Assembly (NCBI GenBank): GCA_023362775.1
Contig: JALMGJ010000003.1
Span: 175,188,774-175,252,773, forward strand
Origin: Charina bottae
Taxonomy: Eukaryota; Chordata; Lepidosauria; Squamata; Charinaidae
Length of the DNA: 64,000 bases
Direction: 5' to 3'
Shown here: positions 10,616-23,570 of the stretch, one piece after another
How positions within the stretch are numbered: position 1 is the first letter of the stretch
How the letters are laid out: each line of letters opens with the position of its first letter
Program-made: the position numbers and the translations under genes
The notes under the pieces: generated by a model
The model's database searches: none
Seen by the model: only the letters and a program-made list of their open reading frames with translations
What the model was told of the DNA's origin: nothing

Positions 10616-13073
10616 GTTGCCAAGGCTGGCTTAACCTATTCTGTATTATGACTCCCTCATTCTTTCTATAGGCGCAGGATAATGCAAGTCAAGCTCTTTG
10701 TTTTTACCTGTGCTTCCAAAATAATCTTTTTGTTTCCCTTATTATGAACCATACTAATACAAATCAAGACCATAAGCAGAAATATAGACCAAAGCATATT
10801 TCCTATTTTTCCCACAGATGTGTACATACATATGTACGTTGGCAGATACAGACATACCTGTATTCCGCTATAATTTAAATGCTAACCCTTTGAAATGAAA
10901 TGAGCAAAGCCTTTTCCAATGCTTTGAACGAAACTTCACCAAACTGTACTTTCTTATATTTTGCTGTTATCTGAAAAGTCTGAAAAGTCTGACTGGTATT
11001 GGAAAGAAAGCTACAGAAAGGTTTTCTGAGAGCTTAAGCCAATTAAGAATATACAGTAGCTCTTTTTCTGTGTCATTTGGCAGTAAACTATGAAATGTTA
11101 ATGTGTGATAAGAAAGAGCCATGGGTACTCTGTTTTTACACACATGTGTTAGAATCACCGGAACTCATAAAGTAAAGTTAGCCATGATCCATTTGCTCAT
11201 TAACCGTATGGAAAATGGCATTCAGGAATTTTCTTCAGGGTACTTTCAAAGAAAGAATTCAATTGCAGTCAGAGATTCCATAGTACGATGTTTATGCAGC
11301 TGTACTTGTGATTAAATTACAACAAGCCAGGGCCACATGTAGCCACAATTCCTATTAGTTTGAGAACAAGGTAGCTTATAAGAGTCTAAAGAACTCTCAT
11401 TGTGATGTTTTCTGGCCTCTTGGCCACTGTATCAAGCAAGCATCAAAAGTCATGCATGTGCTTAAAGGCCTCTGGAGAGGGAGCAGTGGGACAGAGCAGT
11501 GCCTCTCACGCTGTATAAGGAACTTTGACAGCCTACCAGGAGGAATTGTGGGATTGCTGCTGTCAGCAGTTCCAACAGTGCAAACAGTATGAAGAAGCTT
11601 CCACAGGGATTGAATTACTGAAGACTTCTGCTCCGTGTTTTTTGGTATAATTGAGAGCACAGAGGGAGCTTGATTTCTCTGTCTTATGATTTGAAGGTGA
11701 AGACAAGAGCCTGCAGGGCTCTGTCAGAGTTATGGGCATGCTCAACACAGACTTCAAAAAATCTAATTCCCATAAAACCGTACAAGGCTGAGTTGCTTAC
11801 CTGAATATAAAAGATTTACTTTCACTGAATCATTTAACACAAAACTATATTAATTGCATTTTGGAAAAAGGGGATGAGTGGGAGGGAGATGAGAGAAAAG
11901 GAGGAAGAAAGGCTAACAGAATCAATCATAACCAAGGTATCATTTGCCATGAAATTAACTTACAAATAAATACTGTTGTTTTTGCACAAACATTTGAACA
12001 TGGGTATGCATACAAATTCAGTTCACCATAGATCTAATCACTTTAAGAAAATGAGTTCATGTCTGGTTAGCAGTTTACAGAATGCAGTCACCCAAATTGA
12101 AAGTGGGAAAGGCCCGGTCTGGGAATAAACTTTGTCAGATGGTAAAAGCAGCTGACATTCTCTCTTGACATGACCGATGGAGGACTATCGGAGGAAGTCA
12201 GAGGCCTTTAAATGGCAGAGGTGCGGCCAGGTTGCAGTCTCCCTTGGTAAGTACAGAGAGTCGTAAGTGTCTCTCCTTTCCAAGAAGGGGCCAAGAATAA
12301 AGTTTTTGCTCACCTAAAATGAAATTCTTGAAGGACGTGTGCCTTGCCAAGGAGACCAACATAGCTGCCTCACCTCACAGCTAATTTAAGTTGATGCAAT
12401 GCAGCATTGTTCTGATTCTCCATTTCTTTATGGTCACATAAATGTACAGGTTTAGGGGGACGGGTAAGCAGAGAAATACAAAACTGATACAAAGTCGAAA
12501 GCTAATTCAGGCACCCATCTTGGAATCTGTAGATCAAAGTGCATGGTTTTTGGTTGTGAGAGGTTGTGGAGAAGCTGGGAAAGGAATGGAAGGGAGAGTA
12601 GACACAAACAAGAGCTAGAGGGCAAGTCAGTTGATAGCTTATCTCATAAGTGGCAACTTAGTGCAGATGGCAAGAAACCTGAGAAGAGGTGAGATTCTGT
12701 CTTAATGAACTCACTATAAATTTGCAGTTTCCAAAATTCTCTATTTACCCCAGATTAGCATTAAAGATACCTTGCCCAAATATGTGTACTTCTTGCTTCC
12801 TTGATCTTGCCCCGCTGTGGGGTGTTGATTTTCATACAGAGAACTGACCTTCATCTTGTTTGTAGATCTGTATCCAATTCTCTATAACCTCATAAAACAA
12901 CAGAGTATCTCCATGCCTAATATTTAGTGTACCAAATGTATATTACCTTTCACTCTTCTTGATTTTGTGAATCCAGGCAGTTTAGTAGAAAGATGTAGTG
13001 AGGATGAAGTTACAAGGAATGGAAATAGAAATACTTTCTAATCAAACTGTGGTAAAGTAGATAATGGTGATGG
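10616..13073. other. gene-free stretch
   Basis: No recognisable element or exon. Frames at about 11397-11757 overlap on one strand without domain features and are probably chance. Confidence 0.45.
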
Positions 13074-13112
13074 TGGTGTGTGTGTGTGTGTGTGTGTGTG
13101 CGTGCGTGTGTA
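13074..13112. repeat. (TG)n microsatellite
   Basis: TG dinucleotide tandem with two CGTG variants near its end. Confidence 0.95.
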
Positions 13113-14636
13113 TAACCTTAACCCGAGTTTTAAAAAGTCACCTGTGGCCTAGAAAGTTGACATAAGTCCAGAATAATTTTTTCTTTAAAGAAAAGTTTGT
13201 AATTACATTTCATTATACATGAATCCAATCTATGCTTTGAGTTTGATTGTATCATAAAAAGACTGGATATAAAGGTCACATTAAATAAATGAATGGATGA
13301 CTAAGTTTGGCTTCCCAACTCCATTACTAGGGAACAACATTAGCAGGAGGGGGTGGTCTTCCTCAAGTGTGTAGTTTAAAAATTAGTGATATCCTTTCTA
13401 AAGCCATCTATAGAACCATGTTTCCCCATCTGTTCCTCATCTTCTATCTTTCTTTTTTTTTCATCCTGGTCTTCTTGGATATGAACTGGAATACCCCCTC
13501 CCCATTTGTTTAAGATATAAAACTGTAGGTTAGAGCTATTGTTACCTTTTTGAATAAATGGACATTGTATGGTTGGTATTAACCTGAGCACTCTCTTCCA
13601 ATTGTCATTGTGTCTAACAACAAAGCCCCCCCGTGAAACTCATAAAATTACCAATTTCACAGTTCACTTTCTTCCTGTTTTGCTCAGCAGCCTTCATACT
13701 CCTGGCCTGTCTCCACTCACTGCAGGAGATAATGTCGGACCAAACTAATAATGCTGTGTTTAAAAGGTTCTTTAATACACACAAACACTATCTTAATTCT
13801 GACTAAAATGCATTTTCTTCTTTACAATTTCTTCTTAGACCTTTCTAATTTGGTGTTGTAGGATGCTTCAATATTGTATCATGAGGATAAATGTTACTGT
13901 TTGTTCTATTTGTCTGTTATCTGAATATGGTATTTAATGCCTAAAAAGAAGGTGTGTGAACAATCTTATATCCCATGGGTACCTAACTTATAGCATCAGA
14001 GCCATGTTGTCATCTTAAGCCTTGCTGCTGTCACTACAGACCTTCCAAAACACTTGGTGAATTTAAATTTTTAATGTGACAGAGAGGTTAAATTAACAAA
14101 TGCAATAAAAGAAATCATCTAATAACCCACCTTAAGGGCTGTTAATTTAACCCGCATTTAATTAAAATTAAATCATACTTTCATTTTTAAACACACTTTC
14201 TGTGTCTTGGCCTTGCCAAGGCCCTCAGACTAAAAATATTGTGTACCCTATTGTACTATGTTTTTTGATAGGGTGCAACTTGCTCAGCTTCTGAAATATA
14301 GGGATATGTTAAGAATCAATGTTGTTAATATAACATCCATTACAGAGATTGATCTGAATGCAGGACTGAATTTGGTCAATTCTTGAAGGAAGACTGTAGT
14401 TATAAATTCTATCCCCATCTCCTAGGATAGTGGGACCTGAACGTAGTAAATAATCAGAGTAAAGATCTGATTGCCAATTTTATTCTTAAATATTTTCTTG
14501 AGAAGAGCAGAACTCTGTTCTTGGGCAATGGATCATATCCCTTTGGCATATTAATTTGGTCAAATAATTTGGTTTAAAGTTTGATACCTAAAAATGTGAA
14601 GAAACCTTTTTAAAAGTACATTTTCAGTGAAAATAC
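13113..14636. other. gene-free AT-rich stretch
   Basis: No element or exon recognised; only A/T-rich sequence with short frames. Confidence 0.45.
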
Positions 14637-14725
14637 ATTTATTTATTTATTTATTATTTAGATTTATCCCCACCCATCTCCCCGAATAGGGGACTGCATA
14701 CAATTTACAACTGCATACAAAATTA
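14637..14725 (-). repeat. CR1/L2-type LINE 3' tail fragment
   Basis: Begins with ATTT repeats followed by CCCCACCCATCTCCCC and a GGGG complement, then CATACAATTTACAA. In reverse complement this is the end of reptile CR1-like elements: a hairpin-like GGGGAGATGGG box followed by short tandem repeats. Only the tail is present. Confidence 0.6.
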
Positions 14726-15179
14726 CTTCTGAATCCTTCAGCTGAGTCATGCTGGCTTTCATCGTATCTATCCTTTAATAAAGATGTTTTACCACACAAT
14801 CTTTGGTGTGTTCATTAAGAACTAAATCCAATGTATTTATGGGCTTATTCCCACCTAAGTGTGCAGAGGATTGCAGTCTGAATTATAGAAATAACAATTA
14901 TATAGTTCTTAAAAGATGCCAGATAATTTTATGTGCTATTTGGAAAAAGTAGATAAAAAAGTAAAAACATTGGATTATATTATAAATGTTGCATATATTA
15001 ATAGATGATTGGGTTGAAAGACTCTGGACAATTTTTCCCAAGTTAGAGTTAACTTATTTTTTAAGATAATGTTTTGGCTTGTAAGCAGATATATAGATAT
15101 ATTTTCTTGAGAAACGTCTATTGTGTGCAATATATGGGAATGATGCATTCCTTAAAGTATTTTTTTGTAATATTTTCAG

Positions 15180-15824
15180 TTTGTGTACTTCTTGCATGGA
15201 CCTTGACATTGGTAGTGGCAAGAGCTACCTGTAGTTCACGTGATCAAATTCTGGGGTTCTTAGAGACTTCTTTCAGCACCTTGCATTTTGCTCTTGGGTT
15301 GAATTTGCTGGGATGGCCTGGCCTGAGCAAGTTGGCAGTTGCTTGAAATCCTCTACACGTATAGATGATCTTCAGGACAGTAAAATGATTGATGTCCAAT
15401 TGTTTGGCAATCTTTTTAAACTCCTTCCCAGACTCATAGGCATCTATAACCTTCTTTCTGAATGCCTCAGAGAGCTCTCTCTATCTAGGTATGGTGACAC
15501 CACATACTTGAACAAAGAGCAAATCAAATAAATGTCTGTCTCTAACAATGCTCTAATCATTTGCACCTAATCTGGTACATGTGATTCTAATTTTAGGTAT
15601 TTGAGATAGCAATAAATGTAGGGGTGTCGTTATTTTTTCCACATGCAAAATGTGCATTTATGTTTATTTAAATTACACAGTGGACTACAAAATGGCATAT
15701 GATATTTGTTATATCCCCTTTATTTATCAATATTGCTGAAATGAAGACCAAATATCTGTATATTGAATTATGTTGAAAAAGTAAAGAAATTCAATGGAGT
15801 GTATTTACTTTTTCACATGACTAT
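15180..15824 (-). mobile_element. Tc1/mariner relic with duplicated end motifs
   Basis: Holds the broken transposase and its 5' non-coding end. The outer end motif GAGTGTATTTACTTTTTCAC (15798-15817) stops in CATGACTATA, compatible with a TA target. A second, similar motif, GGGTGTCGTTATTTTTTCCA, lies at 15622-15641 in the same orientation, about 176 bp inward. Two direct repeats within one inverted terminal region is the IR/DR organisation of many Tc1 elements. The opposite terminus was not found. Confidence 0.6.
15182..15508 (-). pseudogene. Tc1-like transposase, N-terminal part, inactivated
   Basis: One minus-strand frame runs through the N-terminal DNA-binding half of a Tc1-family transposase. 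It has a first helix-turn-helix (FRKKVIDAYESGKEFKKIAK, then QLDIN..TVLKII), a GxPSKFNPR linker resembling the GRPSK box, and a second helical region (LKEVSKNPRI...RELQ, then NVKVH). Two in-frame stops interrupt it, one before the first helix and one between KNPRI and SREL. No DDE catalytic domain is recognised further downstream on the minus strand (lower coordinates), so the copy is truncated or too decayed to see. Such proteins bind the element ends and cut and paste at TA sites. This one cannot be functional. Confidence 0.75.
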
Positions 15825-15924
15825 ATAAACTGCCCCAGTTTTCAGGCTTGGACTGAGTACAAGACAATAACAAACAGTTACAAACAAAAACATAAGTATA
15901 AAGGAAACCCAGAAGGTTGTTCAA

Positions 15925-16375
15925 AATCTTCCTCTTGGGTCAAAGGGCTGCTGAAAAAGCAAGATGTTCACCATCTTCCAAAATGGGTAGGAGCTGTGTA
16001 TACCTCTGGAATAGTACGGTACACAGTGCAGAGACTGCAGCGGAAAAGGCCTGTCTTCTGGCCTCTGGGGTGGGATCTCCAGCAAGCTCTCTCTCGATGA
16101 TTGGGCTAGATGGGCAATCATATTTAGGGAGGTGGTCCCCTATGTAACCCACTGCCACATCATATAGGGCTTGATGGATAATAACCAGCACATGAATGAA
16201 GTCTGGAAGCCTACTGGTGCAGTGACTGTAAGCTGAGTATATCTCCATTGTAACATGTTTCCCTGTCAGTGAGTCTGCCTGCTGTATGCTGCACCAGTTG
16301 CAGTTTCAGAATTGTCTTCAAATCCAGCCCCTATAGACCAAGTTGCAGTAGACTAGTCATGTGGTAGCACATCCA
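15925..16375 (-). repeat. CR1/L2-type LINE 3' region, degraded
   Basis: The plus strand shows landmarks, in order, of the antisense 3' region of squamate CR1-like LINEs: GCGGAAAAGGCCTGTCTTCT, GGGCTTGATGGATAATAACC, then CCAGTTGCAGTTTC and GCCCCTATAGACC...TTGCAGTAGACTAGTC. Open frames on both strands here are by-products. Confidence 0.6.
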
Positions 16376-16764
16376 TGAACAATGAACAAGGCTATCCATT
16401 TCATGTTGCTAATCTCTAAAACCAGATATTTACTAAGCTGTGAAAGTCATTTGTGCAACGTAACAATTGTAATTCTACAGGGCTTCTAAATTTAGAGGTA
16501 GTAGTGAAAACTGGAGATTTATTCTCTTATCCTAAATGGAAATAAGTAACCGCAGTTTCAGAGCAACTTCTTTTAGTTAGTGAATGTATACTTGCCTTTC
16601 TGCCACAAAGTGGCACTCAAGTTGTTCAAGCAGCATGGTGATTTTAACGACCCTCCTTTAGATGATAAAAGGACTTAAAAATTACATCTCAATATAACCA
16701 TGACCTAGCCCCAGGTGTAAGGTCACACAGCTACCTAGGAACATATTTAGGATTCCCTTACCAA

Positions 16765-16890
16765 CTTTGCTCAGACTGAAGAAGCTCCTTGGATAAGGAG
16801 CGAAACGTTTCTACTAAGAAAATAGAAATCCAGTTGACATGATTCAAGCTACAGACAATTCCACCTGGATGACTGAGAACCTTCATAGTC
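16765..16890 (+). repeat. interspersed repeat fragment (AGGAGCGAAACGTTTC type)
   Basis: Contains GACTGAAGAAGCTCCTTGGA, GCGAAACGTTTCT and GGATGACTGAGAACCTTCAT, a combination that recurs at retroelement ends in fish and reptile genomes. It may be a Penelope-like element end; the class is not established here. Confidence 0.45.
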
Positions 16891-17341
16891 AAGTTGTTTA
16901 ACAATAATAACCAGCCAGAATTATATTTATGCAAATTAACTAAAACACAGTTTAAAACAACAATATTAATAATAGTTTAAAATACTAGTTTGCCTTTCCT
17001 TGGCAGAGAACTCAATGTGAGAATAGCAATTAAAACATTGTCACTCACAAACCCAACAAATGTGTTTTTAATGGTGGCTGGAGTAAAAGAAAGGACTTGC
17101 TTAAAGATCTGAGCAGGCTTATAAGGAAGAATGCATTTTTTTAAATTGCCTGGTCACAAGTTATTGTAAGGCTTTATGCATCTAAGCAGAACTTTGAAAC
17201 AATGTTCACTGAAGACAGACCAATAGCAAGTTAGGTTGTTATAACGTATGCTCCTTAACTGGCCCAGTCAATGGACAGCAACATTCTGAACCCCCTGAAA
17301 TTTCTGGACAACCCCAATGAGCTATGTTAGAGTAAAGGGGA

Positions 17342-17614
17342 TGTGGTGGATTTTGGCAGTGCCGCTGGTTCTCAGGAAGGAGGGAGCACATTCCAAGAAG
17401 GTGGAAGAGATAAGAGGAGACATAGTCCAGGGGGCAGTTGTGGGAAAACCAAGAGATTCAGAATAGCCCCGCCCTAGAGCTTTCCCAGGTTATTTCCCCT
17501 TAGGTTAGGTAGAGTTGCTTTAGTCTGGCAAGATTCTGTCTATACGGCATTAGCAAATACAGAACTGAAGTTTGGCTGGTCTGATTCTTGGTCATTCTTG
17601 GGCTGGGCCTGGCA
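17342..17614 (+). mobile_element. probable solo LTR (Gypsy-like)
   Basis: A 273-bp segment starting TGTGGTGG and ending GGCCTGGCA, i.e. TG...CA, with near-identical flanks GGGGA (17337-17341) and GGGGC (17615-17619). Inside are a GCCCCGCCC box, a GGTTAGGTAGAGTTGC stretch and ATTAGCAAATAC, which may be a decayed AATAAA poly(A) signal before a U5-like end. No internal retroelement genes adjoin it, as expected for a solo LTR. Family identity is inferred. Confidence 0.4.
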
Positions 17615-17619
17615 GGGGC

Positions 17620-20071
17620 ACTTGTCACTGTTGGCTACAGTTACAGCTACAGCTACCAAATCTAGGCTGAAAAATGTAGACAACCATTGGACGGCAGCAA
17701 AGAATTGGAGTTTTCTATATCTGTTTGCTGCTATCTAAAAGTTATCTAGATTTTGAAACCAAATCTGATAGCTCCAGGAATGGACAAAGGTCTGTCTTGG
17801 GATTGCAGTTTTGATTGGTAAGTACTAGAAAGACTTTTTCCCCTCTCATTTTGAGAATGTTGGCATAGTAGTATCTTGTCCTGTTTCATAATCACAATTC
17901 TACCCTATGCTTGATGTTTTCCCAGCTTTATATGTCACTCTCATTCTATTTGCTTCTTAAATTTTCTGATAATAATGCTTGTCTTTTTTTTTTTTTTGGT
18001 CCCCCCCCTTTTTTTTAGAGTATTTAGATTTTACAGGGTTTTCTTCGATTATATTTTCCTTCTGGCTGACCAAGATGTTCATCTTTGTTGCTAGATTTAT
18101 TACAACACAGGCCTATTCTAAAATAGGTTCACTGTTCCCCAAACAACGTACTAGTTAGTTTTTATGAACTACTGCTAAAATATTTTTTATATCACTGGTC
18201 CTAAATTACTGCTCCAAACGGAGGGAGAAGGGGGGAAACCTACTAGTAAACTTCAGAACTATAGTATTTCATATAGTTAACCATCCCTGTATTAGCAGTT
18301 CTACAAGCCAAAACTCCCCTTTTTGTTGTCTTAAATGATTTTTTTTATTCTGTACACATTATATCACAATTTAAAGAATTCTTCCTTCATTCCATCCCAA
18401 ATATATTTAATTTACTTCCGCAAATTCTATTTTTTATCAATCTTCCCTAAGAAAGCTAAATTCCTACCATGAGAACAGATTTTGGTGTCAGGTCTGCTCT
18501 TATTGAATCATACACGAGCAACAGTGAAGCCTATGGAACTTCAAGACATATAACTTACAGCAGGACTGAAATTGCATGCAGATTTTGTATGTTTTGACCA
18601 ACAGCGCCACAGTTAACGCCCATTAGAAGAGTCCTGCCTGTATTTTCTTTGATAATTTCAGGATTATACTGGTAGTCTGTTTATTACCAGTATAGTAGAG
18701 ACACTGCTGATTCCATGCCCAAGATTTGTTGTGAATAAGTACCTTCCACCTCTGCATCATTCTAAAGAAATAACTATCTTTTAATTTTCATTCTTTAGTA
18801 GAGGAGCTGAGCTGAACACTGACTTGTCTCCTATTTCCCAAGTTGGCGTTGAGGACTCAGTCTGTGGACCGCAGTGGGTTAAATATCACAGGGCACTGAT
18901 ACAGGTTCATTTAGCTTTGGCACCATAGGATCTGGCCATGAATACAGAGCACATTACTTTACTGTGTGCATTATCATGACTATGACCTGTCTCGGGAGAT
19001 CCTGTGCCACCACTGTATTAATGAGTGCATCTGCTTCCCAATAACCTTATTAGCTCACTGCAGCTGAGCCAGTAGCCTCATAGGATTGTTGCCTTTGTCC
19101 CTGGAGAGAGGTGATTCTGTTGTACTTGAATCCAGTTTGATGCCCACATTTTAATAAGTTCTTTTAGATTCACACTTTTTCCTCCCTCTCTGCCCCCCTT
19201 CCCCCCAATTATCATCTGCTATAGGGATTCTCAAATCCCTGGTTATTTTCCCAGATGCCATCAATAATTCCTGAAATGCCATCATGTTGGTGGTCCCATC
19301 CACAGCAAGTTATGTACATTTTAAGAGATTTTATATACATTTACCATTTTCGTTTTAGTAAAGGAATGTGCCCAGTGTGTTAAGAAACCTTTGCACGTTC
19401 TTTATGCATACGTTCACCTAACCCTCAAACCCTAACCTCTTACAGAAAGCAAAGACTATCTTGGTGTGCTAGCAGCCTAGGAGCAGCTGTTTACGTTGGT
19501 GTGCGCATGTGGGGATGCTGACTCTGTCCTAGCCTTACCATTGCTATTTCTGATCATCTGCATCACTCAATGGAGAGAAGCAACCGAGTAGTGAACCCAG
19601 CAAGGTGTCTGTATAATCATTAACTTATTTGCCCTCTGGATAGGACAAATGATATGCAAGCCTAAACTCGCCAGGGATCTTCTTTGGGAGTGTGTCCAGA
19701 GGGAATGTGCTCCTATGAGTTAATGGCATATTTCTAAATGGGTTGACTGCTTTCCTTCTGCTCACCAGCTCTTTCCTAAGCGTTTTTGTTCTCAAGACAA
19801 TATCTAACATTAAAAGCCCAAATACTGCTGTGTTTGAATCAGTTAAAAATAAGCATCATTTAAAAAGTGATCATGTTATATGAATTCTTTATTAGTAAAT
19901 ATTAAAATATGTCTGTAGTCAAGTTACTGAGGCCAGAATGGAAGAAAGGGTGACTCTTCCCACCCCTTCCTCATGTGTCCTTTATACTATTCTGTTCTGA
20001 CTTTTCCTCTGCAAGCTGCTAGAAAATTTATTAGCTGCTAAATTGCAACCTAGCACTCCCCATTTTCTTAT
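17620..20071. other. gene-free stretch
   Basis: Only homopolymers (poly-T then poly-C near 17984-18016) and short frames; no exon or retroelement recognised. Confidence 0.45.
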
Positions 20072-20264
20072 TGGAACATAGGAAATTGCCTTATGTCAGA
20101 TCAGACCGCAGGTCCATCTAACTTAATATTGACTTCTGTGACTAATAGCGGATCTCTCGGGGTTTAGAGAGGAACTTTTCTCAGCTCTACCTAAAGATGC
20201 CAGGAACTTAACCTAGGATCTTTTGCATATAAGGAATGTGCTCTACCACTGAACTATGACTCAG
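20072..20264 (-). mobile_element. tRNA-derived SINE, minus strand
   Basis: The high-coordinate end, reverse complemented, is tRNA-like: ATAGTTCAGTGGTAGAGCAC matches a Pol III box A of Ala-type tRNAs, and GATCCTAGGTTAAGTTCC is a decayed box B region. The other end carries GGAACATAGGAAATTGCCTT and CAGACCGCAGGTCCATCTAA, a very common lizard repeat signature. It is a retroposon, not a tRNA gene: the tRNA-like part cannot form an intact acceptor stem. Confidence 0.65.
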
Positions 20265-20870
20265 TTTCAAATCAAGAAATCTTGATTTAGAACTTGCCTC
20301 TTTTTACCAAGCAAATCTCCTCCAATTTTATTGTGTAGATTTTATTTTCTTTATTTCTGCTTATATTGTTGTGCTTTCCATCGTACAAATATTGGTTAAG
20401 GACTGCACCAAATGTAGCATTGTCAGACCTTAGACATAATCAAGTGCTTCTGTCAGCAAAAGTGGAGGGGGGATTCTCACATCTTCTACGTCCTCCCAAA
20501 ATATACTTGGAGAATCAGCAAGAACAGGTTTTAGGAGACCAGACATGGAAAGTAGCATTGTATTTCATCTCTTGCTTCTAATGTTCAGTACCCTATTTGA
20601 TTTTTCTCCCTATGTATATGCAACACTAATAGTGTATAACATATGTCACCTCTTGGGATCATATATCTTGATTATATTATTACTGTCCTAATATAATGGG
20701 ACAGAAAACTTGAAGTAATCAGCGAAAAAAGACCAAAATAACAATCTCTACTTTTGATTTATGAAATATGAAGTGCCCAAGAAGTATCTGAGAGAAATTG
20801 TGTCTATTTTTGTTTTAACTAGTTGATATATTTCAACGATAATCTTTCTTTCTTCTGGTCACTGATGGAC

Positions 20871-20930
20871 TCCTTCCTTCCTTCCTTCCTTCCTTCCTTC
20901 CTTCCTTCCTTCCTTCCTTCCTTCCTTCCT
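20871..20930. repeat. (TTCC)n microsatellite
   Basis: About 15 uninterrupted TTCC units, a pure pyrimidine strand. Confidence 0.95.
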
Positions 20931-23263
20931 AAAAATATCAGATCAAACATAAATAATGCAATAAAATGAGATGCATAATTACAGTTACACCCAAATTAAG
21001 AGGCAGAGTAGTATATTAAATAAGAATAAAACAAATAATCAAGAGTTAAAGGCATTAACTCAGCGTTTAATTATAGCTAGAAATATTTTTAATTAAATTT
21101 GAGTCTGTTTTGCATCTATTCATTTGTCCTCTTCTTCTGTTTTTTCCCGCCAATAGGTTCCAGCTGTTGTAAATAAAGAATGTTATTTGACCAACTTGCC
21201 GGTTCATAACATTGGCTAGTCTCTTATTCCAGACTATCCTTAATACCAACTGACCTTTTCATAAGCAGTCCAGTTTTGGAAGTGCTGATGTAACAAAATT
21301 GTCCTGTCTATGAGGGCTTACTATCTTCATTATTAAAGCTTGAATATCTATGTAGTATCATAGCATTATTTCTGTTTCTGGAATGCTTAACTGTACAGAA
21401 GACACTAAGGAAACACTCCTCACTGGCTTCCTTTCCCAGATTTTCTGTTTCCCATGATTCATCTGTCAGGTGTGCATTTCATAATAGTGGGAGATACCAT
21501 AAATGGTCATTCTGCCCTCATAAATTGAACTTAAGTCGTTTAGTATTGTGTTTTATACTGGCAGAAGTTGAATTCTGGCACCACAGCAGGAAATAAAAAA
21601 TTGTTTCCTGTTTGTGACAATAAAATATCTTTACCCTTACTAGCCAAAACATTTTTGGCCCTGGTTTATCATCATTATCTCTCTTTTCTTTCCTCCCACC
21701 AATTCAGTGCCATGTATTGCTTTAAAACTATTATGTTCTCTTGCTTAATATCACTTAATGTATTTTCTTCCCCCTCCCCCAAATATGGGGGGGGGGAAAT
21801 CACATTAAAACAAAACCCTCCAAGTACAGGTATGATATGTACTGGCCCTATTCATTATTGTGAATGGGCAATTGATTAATGGTAAAAAGAGAATTTAAAT
21901 ACATAACCAGTAATGTTTGGGAGCAGCTGAAGATGTTTGGTATACAATAGCCATTGGAGTTTGCCAACATGAATATCTGTCAGAGTTGGTAGCTCAATTC
22001 AGGATCTCTCTGTGAAAAGAGAAGTCTTACATTCCTGCATGTGCCAGCTATTACACAAAGTGTTTCATAAGCCACCATCCTCATTCTCCATAAACTGTTT
22101 ACCAAGCCATCGCACAATCCATGTTATCACCTTACGAAGCTAGACATTCCTTGTATTGATACTGCAAACTAGTGGAACAATGTCACATGTTATTTTTCCA
22201 ATAGCATAATGTTGAATACAGTCCAGTAATTTTTTCATATTATTCTAGAGACATAGCATATCTAAGGGTCAGCTTAAAAATTACAGGTAGCACATAGCAA
22301 TTAAGCTAACTAATAGGCCATAGCACCTTTTAAAGAGGACCAAAAAGAAATCATATGTGGAAAGGGGAAGAAAGTGATGTGCCAGATCATCCACCAGAGA
22401 GGGATGGTTAGGAGACTCATCTTGCAGCACTGTAATTTTGGGGATTTATTTCAGCTGTAGGGACATAAGTTTCCTCTCCATTGGAAGATCCTATTTGCTC
22501 CTTCCTAATCTGGAAGCTAAAAGTGTACTCTGAAACTAGACTTAATCATTGTGGCGCATGCATAACTGTCACTGAAAACAATGAAAACAATCACCTGTAT
22601 TATCTTTCCTCCCTGCCTTGCAACTTCTAATAAAAAAACTAAGGAACATGACATAACTGAATGGCATCTTTTGTCACCCCTTGAAGAGTAAAAAAATGAA
22701 AGGCGTGTTAATGGGGAAATTCTCAAATTATCATATTCATGTTCTACATATTGCCAGATGTTATCAAGCAATGTGGAGAGATGTGCAGATTTTGTTCTCA
22801 TGCTGGACTATCTAGTTCTACTTCACCAGAGTTCTTCCCTTCATTGCTTAACAAGGCATCTTTTCTTCTAACCAAGAAGAGGCTTTCTTTATGCCTCTTA
22901 ACTGTAAAGCAGATTGCACCCCAATGACTTCTTCCTTTAAATAGTTCCATGCTGTTGCTTTATTAATTGGCACCAAAAAAAGTTACAACCTTCTGTTTCT
23001 TCTTTATGTTTCAGCATGCCATCCTGTTCCTCCATTTCTCTTAGCACAATGCCACTTTCTCTTACTTCATTCTCCTGTCTAACTAATTAAGGAAAGGGTT
23101 TGTAGTGGTGCATCTATGCCTTTGCTCTACCCCCACTGTAGATATCTTGTGCTGGAATTAATGCTGCAATTGACGAACATTCTAAGAGGCTAAGTTATTT
23201 GCAAATGTAGCAGTTCCATTCTTTCTGTTGCACATAGGCCTTTGTTGTGTAGTTTTATATGCC
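20931..23263. other. gene-free stretch
   Basis: No element or exon recognised. There is a poly-G run at about 21787-21796 next to CCCCCTCCCCC. Confidence 0.45.
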
Positions 23264-23266
23264 TAT

Positions 23267-23298
<32 letters not shown>

Positions 23299-23570
23299 AT
23301 TTGTATTACCGCCCATCTCCCCCATTGGGGGACCCTGGGCGGTTCACAATAAAGCATAGTTAAAAACATAAATAAAAATTTACAATATTAATAAATAATA
23401 TAAAATCCAAGCATAGAAGATGTTAGATGGTAATACTGGGGGGTTTCATGGGACCAGCCATCCCCAAGAGGAACTGTTGGCATTTCCCTCCCAGGCAAGC
23501 CGGCAGAACCAGGTCTTTAAGTCTTTTCAGAAGGTCGGGAGCGAGGAAACCCGCCTCTTTTTATACTATT
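23264..23570 (-). repeat. CR1-type LINE 3' end with (TTTA)n tail
   Basis: (TTTA)n at 23264-23297, then TACCGCCCATCTCCCCC / GGGGGACCCTGGGCGG, a hairpin-forming box typical of squamate CR1 3' ends. CAAGCCGGCAGAACCAGGTC and AGGTCGGGAGCGAGG belong to the antisense 3' region. The coding part is absent. Confidence 0.7.

Noticed and set aside
20205..20264. Antisense tRNA-Ala-like gene
   Set aside because: Part of a diverged SINE; box B decayed and stems broken.
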